DNA of 26,691 bases from an uncultured Flavobacterium sp. (GCF_946479975.1 NZ_CAMLIX010000042.1:1-26691), one strand, 5' to 3'. Positions 1 to 8,136 are shown, counted from the first letter of the stretch. Notes: a model not told the origin generated them from the letters alone. A program made the numbers and translations.

Positions 1-1
1 A

Positions 2-619
2 ACACATATTGATAATGTACAGCCAGGTTTGGTTGGTCATAATCCAAAAAATATATTTTTCTTGACAGCAGATTCTTTCGGAATTCTGCCTCCAATTTCA
101 AGATTAACGCCAGGTCAGGCAGCGTACCACTTTATTTCTGGTTATACTGCAAAAGTTGCTGGAACAGAAGCTGGTGTAACAGAGCCACAGCCTAATTTCT
201 CTGCTTGTTTTGGAGCACCATTTATGCCTTTGCACCCAACACGTTATGCTGAAATGTTGAGTAAAAAAATGAAAGATGCAAATGTAAAAGTTTGGTTGGT
301 CAACACAGGATGGACTGGCGGAGCTTATGGCACAGGAAGCCGTATGAAATTGAAATATACTCGTGCAATGATTACCGCTGCTTTAAAAGGAGAATTGGAT
401 AATGTTGCTTACGAGAACCACGCCGTATTTGGAATTGCAAAACCACAATCTTGCCCGAATGTTCCACAGGAAATTTTAAATCCTAGAAATACTTGGGAAG
501 ACAAAGATTTATACGATAAAAAAGCGTTAGAATTGGCTGGAAAATTCAAAGCTAATTTTGCGAAGTTTGAAGAGTTTGCAAATGCTGAAATCTTAGCAGG
601 AGCACCGGTTACAGAATAA
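2..619 (+). CDS. pckA: Phosphoenolpyruvate carboxykinase (ATP), C-terminal part
   Basis: The reading frame is open from base 2, so the gene starts outside the window and only about 205 C-terminal residues are visible. The family interconverts oxaloacetate and phosphoenolpyruvate with ATP in the cytoplasm and is the entry step of gluconeogenesis. Visible family features are the stretch HIDNVQPGLVGHNPKNIFFL, the ADSFGILPPISRLTPGQAAY segment before the nucleotide-binding region, the FGAPFMPLHPTRYAEML block, and WLVNTGWTGGAYGTGSRMKL, which in the family holds residues close to the ATP and metal site. The end (ILAGAPVTE) is a normal terminus for this family. A strong hairpin terminator follows after about 20 bases, so the gene ends its transcription unit. 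I see no damage in the visible part. Confidence 0.96.
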   Translation, partial: THIDNVQPGLVGHNPKNIFFLTADSFGILPPISRLTPGQAAYHFISGYTAKVAGTEAGVTEPQPNFSACFGAPFMPLHPTRYAEMLSKKMKDANVKVWLVNTGWTGGAYGTGSRMKLKYTRAMITAALKGELDNVAYENHAVFGIAKPQSCPNVPQEILNPRNTWEDKDLYDKKALELAGKFKANFAKFEEFANAEILAGAPVTE

Positions 620-640
620 AAGGAATAATTAATTCAAATA

Positions 641-672
641 AAAAAAGCTGTTCAGAGATGAACAGCTTTTTT
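641..672 (+). terminator. Rho-independent terminator of pckA
   Basis: AAAAAGCTGTTC and GAACAGCTTTTTT form a perfect stem around the loop AGAGAT, and the 3' arm runs into a T tract. It starts about 20 bases after the pckA stop. The A tract on the 5' side could let it act in both directions, but the next gene, the phytase, ends about 85 bases further on. Confidence 0.9.
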
Positions 673-676
673 GTTT

Positions 677-743
677 GGTTTCCAATCGCAGTAAAAAAAT
701 AAAAAAAATAAATTGAACACTGAACAACTGCGACTGAGAAACC
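677..743. repeat. Imperfect inverted repeat between pckA and phytase
   Basis: GGTTTCCAATCGCAGT at 677-692 pairs imperfectly with ACTGCGACTGAGAAACC at 727-743; GGTTTC and TCGCAGT match exactly. The loop contains TTGAACACTGAACAACTG, which resembles the ACTGAACACT repeat family seen around the four-helix-bundle gene near 10.8-11.4 kb. It may act as a terminator for the phytase gene coming from the right, or be the remnant of a dispersed repeat. Confidence 0.45.
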
Positions 744-757
744 TCAAAAAAAATAAA

Positions 758-1816
758 TTATTTTTTAGCTTCGTCGATGCGTTTTTGCATTAAATCCCAA
801 GTGTAATAATGGAAAGTCATTCCGTTGCTCATCGCTACAAAAAGTCCGTTTTTGAATTTTGGACCTAAATTTATACTTGTTACATCAGCACCATCACATT
901 CTACGGTAGAAGTTGGAATTTCTGCCAATAACGGATAACTATTAGGGTTTCCTTTTGCGCCTTCTCTTGGGTAAACCATAAAAGTATTTGCCTGCTGATT
1001 TGAAACCAAAATATATCCTGTAGAGTCTGTTTTCTTGTAGATGGCGATTCCTTCGTTATCTGCTTTAAAATCTTTTTGTCCAAAAAGAACCAATTCTTTA
1101 TTATCGTTTAAAGCTGGATCTGCTTTGTATTTTCTAATTCCGAATTGTTCGTCACAATATAAAACCGTTCCTAATTCGTTGTCAACTGCAATGGCTTCGA
1201 TTTCTTTTTTACCGCTGTAATTTCCGAATTTACGAACCACTTTCGCAGCAGCGAATTTTCCATTTCCAGAAAGTTCATATTGCCATAAATAATTTCCAGA
1301 CGGACCTGTTTTTCTTCCAACAATAGCAAAAATCTTTCCGTCGCTTGGGCGTGTGTATAAAGAAACTCCCATTGGATCACGCTGTGCTTCTCCTTCAAAA
1401 ACTGGAATTCCGCCGTTATCAATTGGTTCTAAATCAGGTAAACTGAAAATTCTGATTTTGTTTTCTTCACGTTCTGTCGTAACCGCAACATCTACTTTTT
1501 TTCCGTCAATGATTAATCCATAAGCGATATCAACATTGTTTGGGCGTTTTAAAGTAATTGATTTTTTAAGAATTTTTCCATTCAAATCAAAAGCATACAA
1601 ACCACCGTCTGTGTCTTTATCTGTTCCCACAATAATACTTTTTGTAGCATCGGTAGGGTTAATCCAAATTGAAGGATCGTCTGTATCGTGAGGCAAAGCT
1701 TCTGTAACAACGGTTGGTTTTACAGCATTGGGCTGAATTGGTGCTAGTTTATCGTCTTTACAAGCTGTAAATGAAACAGCTAAAAGTAAAAGAGCGACTA
1801 AAGATTTATTTTTCAT
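758..1816 (-). CDS. Beta-propeller phytase (3-phytase), lipoprotein
   Basis: This is a beta-propeller phytase of 352 residues, a calcium-dependent enzyme that releases phosphate from phytate. I take the start at 1816, because it puts a lipoprotein signal directly at the N-terminus: MKNKSLVALLLLAVSFTAC with lipobox FTAC, followed by an acidic/lysine tail (KDDK). An ATG at 1840 would add eight residues in front of the signal. Family motifs read in order: DTDDPSIWINP, DTDGGLYAFDLNGK, RPNNVDIAYG, REENKIRIF, GEAQRDPMGVSLY, KEIEAIAVDNELGTVLYCDE, ADNEGIAIY, SNQQANTFMVY. The acidic clusters are the typical Ca2+/phosphate site residues. It lies 75 bases downstream of a TonB-dependent receptor on the same strand, so the enzyme probably sits at the cell surface or in the periplasm and works with that transporter. 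Induction by phosphate starvation is an inference. Confidence 0.93.
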   Translation of the reverse strand: MKNKSLVALLLLAVSFTACKDDKLAPIQPNAVKPTVVTEALPHDTDDPSIWINPTDATKSIIVGTDKDTDGGLYAFDLNGKILKKSITLKRPNNVDIAYGLIIDGKKVDVAVTTEREENKIRIFSLPDLEPIDNGGIPVFEGEAQRDPMGVSLYTRPSDGKIFAIVGRKTGPSGNYLWQYELSGNGKFAAAKVVRKFGNYSGKKEIEAIAVDNELGTVLYCDEQFGIRKYKADPALNDNKELVLFGQKDFKADNEGIAIYKKTDSTGYILVSNQQANTFMVYPREGAKGNPNSYPLLAEIPTSTVECDGADVTSINLGPKFKNGLFVAMSNGMTFHYYTWDLMQKRIDEAKK

Positions 1817-1891
1817 TTCTATAAATATATTTTTATGCAATTAGACAGAGAACTAAACTCTGTCTAATTTAAGTATTTTAAAAATTGCAGC

Positions 1892-4702
1892 TTACAAGTC
1901 TAATTTCAATCCGAAATTGTAACGAGCTTGGTAATATTCAGCTTGTTTGGTGTGCGCTTCAATTCCTTGGTAGTAGCGTAACGGCTGGTTTGTTATGTTA
2001 TTAGCTTCAGCAAAAACGCGCAGTTGTTTTGTAATTTTATAAGAAGCATTTGCATCTAAGAAAAACTGCTTGTCATAGAAACTATCTTTATAAGATTCAG
2101 AACCTAATTCATCTAAATAATCAGATGTAAAGTTGGTAGAAATTCTAGCAGAGAAACGTTTGTTTTCCCAAGATAAAGATCCGTTAAACATGTGCGGTGC
2201 AGTACCTGGAAGACTGATATTTTTTCTTTCGTTTCCGTCTTCATCAGCAATGCCGCTTGCTTTAGATTTCGTGTAAGTATAGTTCAAATAGATACCAAAA
2301 CCTTTCAAGAATTTACCTGGCAAGAAATCTAATTGACGTTGTAAAGCAACCTCAAATCCGTAAACATCAACATTGTCTCCGTTTCTTGATTGTAAGAAAG
2401 CCCAATTTTCTCCCGCTGGAATTGGGTTTGATTGATTTGGGAAATCTGCAGCAAATTTAGCATCAGTATATTGATTGTCGCTGTAGTTGTAAATAAAATC
2501 ATTTAATCTTTTGTAGAAAACACCTCCAGAAATCAAACCAACAGATTTGAAATAATTCTCGGCCATGAAATCGTAATTGTATGCGTATGTTGCTTTAAGA
2601 CCTGGATTTCCAGCTGTAATTTCTTTATCTGCAGCAATATTGTTTACATAAGGCGCAAGTGCGTAATAATTTGGTCTAGCCAAAGCCGTTGTAGCAGCAG
2701 CTCTTAAAATTAAATCTTTTGTTGCGTTGTATTGAAATGAAACACTTGGCAATACATTTGTGTAAGAGTTTGTGTTGTTGATTTTGCTTTCTAATTCTTC
2801 TTCATCCAATACACGGTTTCCTGTGTAATCAATATGCGTATTTTCAACACGAACACCCATTACCATTGAAAGTTTATCATTAAAATCCTGATCCCATCTT
2901 ATGTAAGCTGCAGAAATTCTTTCTTTAGCATTGTAATTCACAGCCAAATATTCAGCAGGGTCAGATTCTTTTTCAAATAAAGAAGCATTGTTTAAGTCTA
3001 AACTTCCCAAGTAATTTGCAGACGCAAAAGTTCCTGCTACATATTTACTTCCTGGATTAAATCCTTGTCCGTCAAAATAAGAAGTTGGAACATCAGATAA
3101 TAAATCCATTCCGCCGTTGATTGATTCGTAAGAAAAGAAGTTATTGTTTCTTTCTTTTTCTTTTAAACGAAGTCTAAGACCCGTTCTCAATCTTCCTTTT
3201 TCGCCTGCAATTACAGAGAAAGGAAAACGGATATTTACTTTTGCACCAAATTCACTTTCGCTAGTTTCGTCTGTGTTTTCAGTAACCGAATTTAATTCGA
3301 ATTCGTCATTTGCTTCACCAGCACTTGTCATCAAAGGAAATCTTGGATTTGATAAATCCTGAAACATCTCCAAACCTTTTTGACGGTATTCAATATAACG
3401 CTCACCCGGACGGTATTCTCTAGCTTCTGCATAGTTTGCAGACCAGTCCAAATCTAACGTTGAGTTGATTAAATGTTCTCCACGAAGAGAATAATTCTGA
3501 ACTCTTTGATCTTCTAATCTTCTGTTTTTGTTTCTGTTATTGTCTACACCACCTTTTGTTTGACGTTTTACACGACCTTCAAAGCCAGTAATAGTTTCAC
3601 CATCATAAATTGCTTCAATATCATCGTAAGTAGTTCTAAAACGGTTTTCTCTATCATCTCTCCAGTTGTAGATTGCGTTAGCAAAAATTGTATTGTTTTC
3701 GTTGAATTTATAATCTAAAGCAACAGATCCGCTGCGGCGAATACGTTGTACATCATATTTTCTAATTTCTGCGGCTTGTAAATAATCATTTCCAAATTCA
3801 TCTCTAACCCATTCGTTTTCAATGTTATCAGATCCGTAATCAACATTGTTGTAAGAGCCACTAAAAACGACTCCTAATTTATCATTAGCAAAACGGTTAC
3901 CGTAAACAAAACCAGCAGTGTAAGAAGCGTGGTCACGAATTGGCAGATAACCTCCAGCAAGAGTGGCAGAAATTCTTTGTCCGTTTGGAGTTGCTCTTGT
4001 AATTAAGTTTACAGAACCTCCAATTGCATCCGCATCCATGTCTGAGGTAAGTGTTTTGTTAACCTCGATTGTAGAAATCATATCAGATGGAATTAAATCC
4101 ATTTGTACGTTTCTGTTATCTCCCTCAGCAGATGGAATTCTGTCACCATTCAAAGTAACAGAGTTCAAAGACGGAGCCAAACCTCTAATAATAATATTAC
4201 GAGCTTCACCCTGATCATTCTGCATGGTGATACCAGGAACACGTTTTAAAGCGTCTCCAACGTTAGCATCTGGAAAACGTCCCATTTGATCTGAAGAGAT
4301 TACGTTTCCTATATTTTTATTATTTTTTTGTTGATTCAAAGCTTTTGCCTGACCTTTTAAGATGTCGCCAACAATAACTTCGTTCAATTCAGTTCCAGAA
4401 GTTTTAAGAGAAAAATCAATTACATTATTTTTTCCCTGCTCCACTTTTATTTCATGAGTTAAAGCCGTGTATCCAATATATTTTACTTCAACTTTGTAAG
4501 TTCCTTCATTAATATTTAATAATTCAAAACGCCCGTTATAGTCGGAAACGGTGTATTTTTTTTCTCCTACAATTTGAACCATAGCTCCAGGCAGAGGAAG
4601 TTTGTCATCGGCATCTAATATTTTTCCAGATATAATAGCCTTCTGAGCAAAACCTGTAAAGGCGAATAATAAGAATGCTGTTAATAAATAAAAATTTTTC
4701 AT
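1892..4702 (-). CDS. TonB-dependent outer membrane receptor with N-terminal carboxypeptidase-regulatory-like domain
   Basis: This 936-residue outer membrane receptor takes up a substrate using TonB energy. It begins with a signal peptide (residues 1-19, hydrophobic LLTAFLLFAFTGFA), followed by a carboxypeptidase-regulatory-like domain (about 21-95, with GKILDADDKLPLPGAMVQIVG and YNGRFELLNI). Next come a candidate TonB box near ELNEVIVGDI, a plug domain (about 125-240, with GRFPDANVGDALKRVPGI, IIIRGLAPSLNSVTLNGDR and DADAIGGSVNLITR) and a 22-strand-type barrel to the end. The plug resembles the TonB-Xanth-Caul type (TIGR01782), not the SusC type, and no SusD partner is present. The phytase gene follows in the same direction after a short gap, so inositol phosphate or a released product is the likely cargo. 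The substrate is inferred from context only. Confidence 0.93.
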   Translation of the reverse strand: MKNFYLLTAFLLFAFTGFAQKAIISGKILDADDKLPLPGAMVQIVGEKKYTVSDYNGRFELLNINEGTYKVEVKYIGYTALTHEIKVEQGKNNVIDFSLKTSGTELNEVIVGDILKGQAKALNQQKNNKNIGNVISSDQMGRFPDANVGDALKRVPGITMQNDQGEARNIIIRGLAPSLNSVTLNGDRIPSAEGDNRNVQMDLIPSDMISTIEVNKTLTSDMDADAIGGSVNLITRATPNGQRISATLAGGYLPIRDHASYTAGFVYGNRFANDKLGVVFSGSYNNVDYGSDNIENEWVRDEFGNDYLQAAEIRKYDVQRIRRSGSVALDYKFNENNTIFANAIYNWRDDRENRFRTTYDDIEAIYDGETITGFEGRVKRQTKGGVDNNRNKNRRLEDQRVQNYSLRGEHLINSTLDLDWSANYAEAREYRPGERYIEYRQKGLEMFQDLSNPRFPLMTSAGEANDEFELNSVTENTDETSESEFGAKVNIRFPFSVIAGEKGRLRTGLRLRLKEKERNNNFFSYESINGGMDLLSDVPTSYFDGQGFNPGSKYVAGTFASANYLGSLDLNNASLFEKESDPAEYLAVNYNAKERISAAYIRWDQDFNDKLSMVMGVRVENTHIDYTGNRVLDEEELESKINNTNSYTNVLPSVSFQYNATKDLILRAAATTALARPNYYALAPYVNNIAADKEITAGNPGLKATYAYNYDFMAENYFKSVGLISGGVFYKRLNDFIYNYSDNQYTDAKFAADFPNQSNPIPAGENWAFLQSRNGDNVDVYGFEVALQRQLDFLPGKFLKGFGIYLNYTYTKSKASGIADEDGNERKNISLPGTAPHMFNGSLSWENKRFSARISTNFTSDYLDELGSESYKDSFYDKQFFLDANASYKITKQLRVFAEANNITNQPLRYYQGIEAHTKQAEYYQARYNFGLKLDL

Positions 4703-4771
4703 TGTGTGTGTTTAGTTTGATTTCGGTTGCGAAGCTAAAACCCTTGTATTACTAAAGCCTTGAAAAAAAAT

Positions 4772-4784
4772 TAACATAATGTTA
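4772..4784. promoter_or_regulatory. Palindrome TAACAT-A-ATGTTA upstream of the receptor/phytase unit
   Basis: A perfect 6+1+6 palindrome lies 70 bases upstream of the receptor start, in the 237-base gap between divergent genes. Further from the gene lie GTTAAC (near 4801) and ATTAAT boxes with related sequence. A dimeric regulator could bind here; a phosphate-starvation regulator would fit the genes, but I cannot match the site to a known Bacteroidota Pho box. I found no convincing -7 box for the receptor on the minus strand. Confidence 0.35.
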
Positions 4785-4874
4785 TGATTGACCTGCTTCT
4801 GTTAACTTTTATTAATCTTTAAATAACATCAGTACCATCAAATAATTGATTCACAAGCGAAAAGAAAATAATAA

Positions 4875-4908
4875 TTTGATTGTAATTGAAAAATTGGCGT
4901 TAAATTTG
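4875..4908 (+). promoter_or_regulatory. Bacteroidota-type promoter for the DUF4407 gene
   Basis: TAAATTTG at 4901-4908 matches the -7 consensus TAnnTTTG exactly. A TTTG at 4875-4878 lies 22 bases upstream, within the accepted range for the -33 element. The -7 box is 31 bases before the ATG at 4940. Confidence 0.55.
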
Positions 4909-4939
4909 CCGTATCATCATTAATCAAAAATCATCAATC

Positions 4940-6040
4940 ATGTTAAAACAATTTTTTATCCTATGTTCAGGAGTCGACCGCGACATTCTGAATGACTGTT
5001 CAGAAGGTGAACAAACCAAATATGTTGGAATTGGCGCCACAGTGTTTTTTACAGCAGTTATGGCTTTCTTGGCCAGTGCTTATGCGCTTTTTACCGTTTT
5101 CGATTCTATTTATCCCGCTTTAATTTTCGGATTTGTCTGGAGTTTACTTATTTTTAATTTAGACCGATTTATCGTTTCTACTATTAAGAAAAGAGATCGT
5201 TTTATGGATGAATTCCTGCAAGCGACGCCGCGTATTGCTTTGGCAGTTATTATTGCGATCGTAATTTCGAAACCTTTAGAAATTAAAATTTTCGAAAAAG
5301 AAATCAATACCGTTTTATTGAAAGAGAAAAACGAAATGGAATTAGCCAATAAAAAGCAAATTGGAACTTATTTCAAAACTGATTTGGATAAAAATAAAGC
5401 CGAAATTGCAGCGCTTAAAGCGGATATTGTAAAGAAAGAAAAAGAAGTAAACGCCTTGTATTCGACTTATATTACAGAAGCAGAAGGAACTACCGGAACT
5501 AAAAAATTAGGAAAGGGACCAGTTTATAAAGAAAAACGTGAAAAACACGATGCCTCTTTAAAAGAGTACGAAACGCTAAAAACAGCAAACGAAGCTAAAA
5601 TTGCCGAAAAAGAAAAAGCAGGAGTACAGCTTCAAACCGATTTAGATAAAAAAGTTTCGCAGACACAGCCCATCATTGAAGGTTTCGACGGATTGATGGC
5701 GCGTATAAACGCATTAAACAAACTGCCTTGGTTACCGTCATTTTTTATTATGCTGTTGTTTTTAGCAATTGAAACTTCGCCAATTATTGCCAAATTATTA
5801 GCGCCAAAAGGAGAATTTGATTTCAAGCAAGAAGAAGCCGAAACGGCAATGAAAGCAACGTTGTCTCAAAACAAATACCAACGGGAATTGTTAGTGAAAA
5901 CCAGCGCCGAAATGCACGATAAAGTCTATGCTGATATTGCAGAAGATAAAGGATTATATGACCTGCAGCGCAAAAATGCAAAGGAACTGCTGGAATTACA
6001 ATCACATAAGTTTGTAGAAAAACAAAAAGCGACGCTTTGA
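4940..6040 (+). CDS. DUF4407 domain-containing membrane protein
   Basis: This 366-residue inner-membrane protein matches the DUF4407 family, whose function is unknown. The N-terminus contains the family-like stretch FFILCSGVDRDILNDCSEGE, then hydrophobic segments at about 29-50, 57-74 and 97-115 separated by the conserved-looking FNLDRFIVSTIKKRDR. A long charged, Lys/Glu-rich coiled-coil region (about 125-245) follows, then a fourth membrane segment (about 262-282, WLPSFFIMLLFLAIETSPII) and a charged helical tail. This layout places the coiled coil between membrane anchors, as in scaffold or stress-sensing membrane proteins. It has its own promoter candidate and ends in a terminator shared with the convergent neighbour, so it is probably monocistronic. 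Confidence 0.88.
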   Translation: MLKQFFILCSGVDRDILNDCSEGEQTKYVGIGATVFFTAVMAFLASAYALFTVFDSIYPALIFGFVWSLLIFNLDRFIVSTIKKRDRFMDEFLQATPRIALAVIIAIVISKPLEIKIFEKEINTVLLKEKNEMELANKKQIGTYFKTDLDKNKAEIAALKADIVKKEKEVNALYSTYITEAEGTTGTKKLGKGPVYKEKREKHDASLKEYETLKTANEAKIAEKEKAGVQLQTDLDKKVSQTQPIIEGFDGLMARINALNKLPWLPSFFIMLLFLAIETSPIIAKLLAPKGEFDFKQEEAETAMKATLSQNKYQRELLVKTSAEMHDKVYADIAEDKGLYDLQRKNAKELLELQSHKFVEKQKATL

Positions 6041-6043
6041 GAA

Positions 6044-6174
6044 CTTAACCGCAAAGTCCGCAAGGTTTTTTCGCAAGGTTCGCAAAGTTTTTATAAAAGA
6101 AAACCCATCAGTTAATTTCTGATGGGTTTTTCTTTGCGAACCTTGCGTAAGTCTTAGCGACCTTTGCGGTTAAG
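6044..6174. repeat. TTAACCGCAAAG-family inverted repeat enclosing a terminator
   Basis: The left arm, 6044-6088, begins CTTAACCGCAAAGTCCGCAA and ends TTCGCAAAG. The right arm, 6132-6174, is its imperfect reverse complement (CTTTGCGAACCTTGCG to CTTTGCGGTTAAG). Within each arm a short GCAARG-like unit recurs about every 9-12 bases. The roughly 45-base loop holds a separate compact hairpin. The same family forms the arms around the GxxExxY gene at 9079-9629. Confidence 0.85.
6101..6131. terminator. Bidirectional terminator between convergent genes
   Basis: AAACCCATCAG (6101-6111) and CTGATGGGTTT (6119-6129) form a perfect 11-bp stem around TTAATTT. It has an A tract before it and a T tract after it, so it can stop transcription from both the DUF4407 gene and the gene at 6177-6896. 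Confidence 0.9.
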
Positions 6175-6176
6175 CT

Positions 6177-6896
6177 TTACATATAACTCAATATCTCTTT
6201 TTTATAAGTATCATATTCTCCCTGCATGATCAAACCATTATCAAGAAGTTTTTTGTAATTCTGTAATTTATCAAAAAGCTCTTCTTTAGACAAATCACTT
6301 AATTTACGATCTCCAGTTGGAGCTTGTTGCTGAGGCGGAATCTGCTCGTAAGTTTCATAAACAGGCGCTGCAGGTAAAATTTCTGCAAAGCTTGTTACTT
6401 CTTCTGCTTCAACTTCTTCGATTTCTTCTTCCTCTTCTTCGTATTCTGGTTCAATTTCTTCAACAACACTTTCCTGAATCGGTGTCGCGGTTTGAACAGG
6501 ATTTTTCAAAATATCCAATTGTTCTTTTGCGTACGTATAAATTTTTCTAGCCTGAATTTTCGGAATATAATCGATAGAAACAGCTAAATCTGTTTTTGTA
6601 CCAAATGAAAACTCAGAACCTAAGATGTTTTCTTTTACAAAAGTACTTGCAATATCATCCCAAGTATAATCTGTGAAATCCATAGAAAGTCCTAAATTTT
6701 TAGGTTTACAGATAATGATACGCTTGTTTGTTAATACAATACTGTCAGGAAAAACAGTGATTGCAGGCTTTTTTTGCACTGCGATATATCCAACTTCTTC
6801 GCCTTTCATTAATAAATCTGTAAGTTTCGAAGTGATTTTTTCAATCGCTTTTGGATCTTGTTCTTCGTTCAGAAATTTTTTAAATTGTTCTTTCAT
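6177..6896 (-). CDS. PH domain protein with C-terminal SHOCT motif
   Basis: This is a 239-residue cytoplasmic protein with no signal or membrane segment. Residues about 25-130 resemble a bacterial PH-like domain (GEEVGYIAVQKK, DSIVLTNKRIIICKPK, DYTWDDIASTFVKENILG). A very acidic, low-complexity linker follows (about 145-170, mainly Glu with Val and Tyr), then a Pro/Gln-rich stretch. The end (about 197-239) matches a SHOCT motif: LSDLSKEELFDKLQNYKKLL then DNGLIMQGEYDTYKKEIL. SHOCT is a short oligomerisation module that often ends bacterial PH or membrane proteins; no biochemical role is known. A candidate -7 box lies at 6955-6962, and the message would end at the bidirectional terminator. Confidence 0.8.
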   Translation of the reverse strand: MKEQFKKFLNEEQDPKAIEKITSKLTDLLMKGEEVGYIAVQKKPAITVFPDSIVLTNKRIIICKPKNLGLSMDFTDYTWDDIASTFVKENILGSEFSFGTKTDLAVSIDYIPKIQARKIYTYAKEQLDILKNPVQTATPIQESVVEEIEPEYEEEEEEIEEVEAEEVTSFAEILPAAPVYETYEQIPPQQQAPTGDRKLSDLSKEELFDKLQNYKKLLDNGLIMQGEYDTYKKEILSYM

Positions 6897-6904
6897 TTTT
6901 TTAA

Positions 6905-6942
6905 AGATTCTAAGTTGCTAAGCTACTAAGTCGCTGCGTTTT
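6905..6942. repeat. Short CTAAG/GCTAAG periodic repeat in the leader of the PH/SHOCT gene
   Basis: GATTCTAAGTTGCTAAGCTA is followed by CTAAGTCGCTGCG. CTAAG occurs three times at 8-9 base spacing just upstream of the start at 6896, inside the predicted 5' leader. It resembles dispersed Flavobacterium intergenic repeats. No partner arm is seen nearby. Confidence 0.4.
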
Positions 6943-6954
6943 TTACAGACGCTA

Positions 6955-6962
6955 CAAATGTA
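6955..6962 (-). promoter_or_regulatory. Candidate -7 element for the PH/SHOCT gene
   Basis: On the minus strand the bases read TACATTTG, an exact match to TAnnTTTG, 58 bases before the start at 6896. No clear TTG is found at the -33 position, so the promoter call is tentative. Confidence 0.4.
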
Positions 6963-7002
6963 ATGCCTAATTTTCTAATTGCTCCGCCTGTTCGGTAAAA
7001 TT

Positions 7003-7371
7003 TTACCTCGGGTCGCTTATTTCATTCTGAATTTTCTTGGTCAAACTTTTGAAAACCAAATCATACGAATGATCAATAAGTTCCTTAACGAATTTATCAG
7101 GCAAATTTCCGTTTAAAGCTACGGTATTCCAATGCACTTTACTCATATGAAATCCAGGTTTAATTTCATCATATTCAGCTCGCAGTTCTTCTGCGCGGTC
7201 TGGATCACATTTTAAATTTGCTGATTGCTCATTTTTTTCCCATTGTGAAAGTGAAGACAGCACAAACATTTTTCCTCCAACTTTAAAAACCAATGTATCT
7301 TCATCAAAAGGAAAATGTTCGCTACATCCTTTTTTTGAAAGACAATATTCGTAAAACGTTTCTAAATTCAT
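7003..7371 (-). CDS. MmcQ/YjbR family DNA-binding protein
   Basis: This 122-residue protein is the usual size for the MmcQ/YjbR family, which has a CyaY-like fold and double-wing DNA-binding structure of unclear role. Family features include the N-terminal FYEYCLSKKGCSEHFPFDED, VFKVGGKMFVLSSL, LKCDPDRAEELRAEY, and the very characteristic GFHMSKVHWNTVALNGNLPDKFVKELIDHSYDLV segment, split here only by wording. It lies 6 bases after the DUF4260 gene and is the last gene of a three-gene minus-strand unit. A 14-bp palindrome GGTAAAATTTTACC (6994-7007) overlaps the stop codon; it has no GC-rich stem and is only weakly terminator-like. Confidence 0.9.
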   Translation of the reverse strand: MNLETFYEYCLSKKGCSEHFPFDEDTLVFKVGGKMFVLSSLSQWEKNEQSANLKCDPDRAEELRAEYDEIKPGFHMSKVHWNTVALNGNLPDKFVKELIDHSYDLVFKSLTKKIQNEISDPR

Positions 7372-7377
7372 AATTGT

Positions 7378-7728
7378 TTATTTTCCAATTTCACCCAAAT
7401 GCGTGTATTTAAAACCTTTATCATATTTTAGTCCGTAACCAAAAATACGATCCATAGCAGAATGTGAAAATAAAATAATTCCGGCTAATTGCACAACTTC
7501 GATACTAAAATAACACCCTAAACCATAAATTAAAAGTGCAATTCCCTTATGATGAAAGACATTATAAAGAAAAGCGCCGACTTTATTTCCAAAAGCATAA
7601 CCAATCATCGATAAATCTGGAACTAAAATTAAAGCCAAAAACCACCACCATTCAAAATTTAAATGGTTGAATAAAAAGATGCCGAGAAGAAATAAAGCGA
7701 CTTCTTCGAGTTGTAGAACTATTTTCAT
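7378..7728 (-). CDS. DUF4260 family membrane protein
   Basis: This 116-residue integral membrane protein matches the DUF4260 family. Recognisable stretches are FFNHL-like FEWWWFLALILVPDLSMIGY, GNKVGAFLYNVFHHKG, and the end SHSAMDRIFGYGLKYDKGF followed by HLGEIGK, which is typical for the family. Three or four hydrophobic segments are visible (about 5-22, 26-46, 62-88). Function is unknown. Its start codon overlaps the stop of the GNAT gene by four bases (7725-7728), which indicates translational coupling, and the MmcQ-family gene follows closely, so the three form an operon. Confidence 0.9.
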   Translation of the reverse strand: MKIVLQLEEVALFLLGIFLFNHLNFEWWWFLALILVPDLSMIGYAFGNKVGAFLYNVFHHKGIALLIYGLGCYFSIEVVQLAGIILFSHSAMDRIFGYGLKYDKGFKYTHLGEIGK

Positions 7729-8126
7729 TTGATGATTTTTTCCATCATTTTTTCAGGATGATTCAATTTAGTAAATCCGAATTTCTCGTATAAAAAATGA
7801 GCGTCAGTTGTAGCCAATCGCCAGATTTTGACTTCTTGCAGTTGAGGTTCGTTCATCATCGTTTCGATTAAAATAGAAGAATAACCTTTTCCGCGATGTT
7901 CCTCTGTGATAAAAACATCCATTAAATAAGCAAAAACCACATAATCGGTTATCACACGCGCAAAACCAATTTGTTTGTTATCTAAATAAATTCCAAAACA
8001 AACCGAAGCATGGATTGTTCGCTGGACTTCATCAATAGTTCGTCCCGAAGCCCAATAAATGTCTTTTAAAAAGTTTTGGATGAACGGAACGTCTAGTTTT
8101 GTTTTATCTGTTGAAACTGTTATCAT
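7725..8126 (-). CDS. GNAT family N-acetyltransferase
   Basis: This 133-residue protein is a short GNAT acetyltransferase that transfers an acetyl group from acetyl-CoA to an unknown substrate. The acetyl-CoA pyrophosphate-binding motif A is clear in DVFITEEHRGKGYSSILIET (R-G-K-G-Y). The N-terminal part has IYWASGRTIDEVQRTIHAS, and the C-terminal part has WRLATTDAHFLYEKFGFTKL, a typical GNAT ending. It is the first gene of the GNAT-DUF4260-MmcQ unit and overlaps the next gene by four bases. Upstream, a nested inverted repeat separates it from the cyclase gene, so this unit probably has a promoter near 8130, or else depends on read-through. Confidence 0.92.
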   Translation of the reverse strand: MITVSTDKTKLDVPFIQNFLKDIYWASGRTIDEVQRTIHASVCFGIYLDNKQIGFARVITDYVVFAYLMDVFITEEHRGKGYSSILIETMMNEPQLQEVKIWRLATTDAHFLYEKFGFTKLNHPEKMMEKIIK

Positions 8127-8136
8127 TTAAGGTTGT

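Noticed and set aside
3963..4214. A plus-strand frame opposite the TonB receptor gene
   Set aside because: It is a mirror of a strongly coding region with clear receptor motifs on the minus strand.
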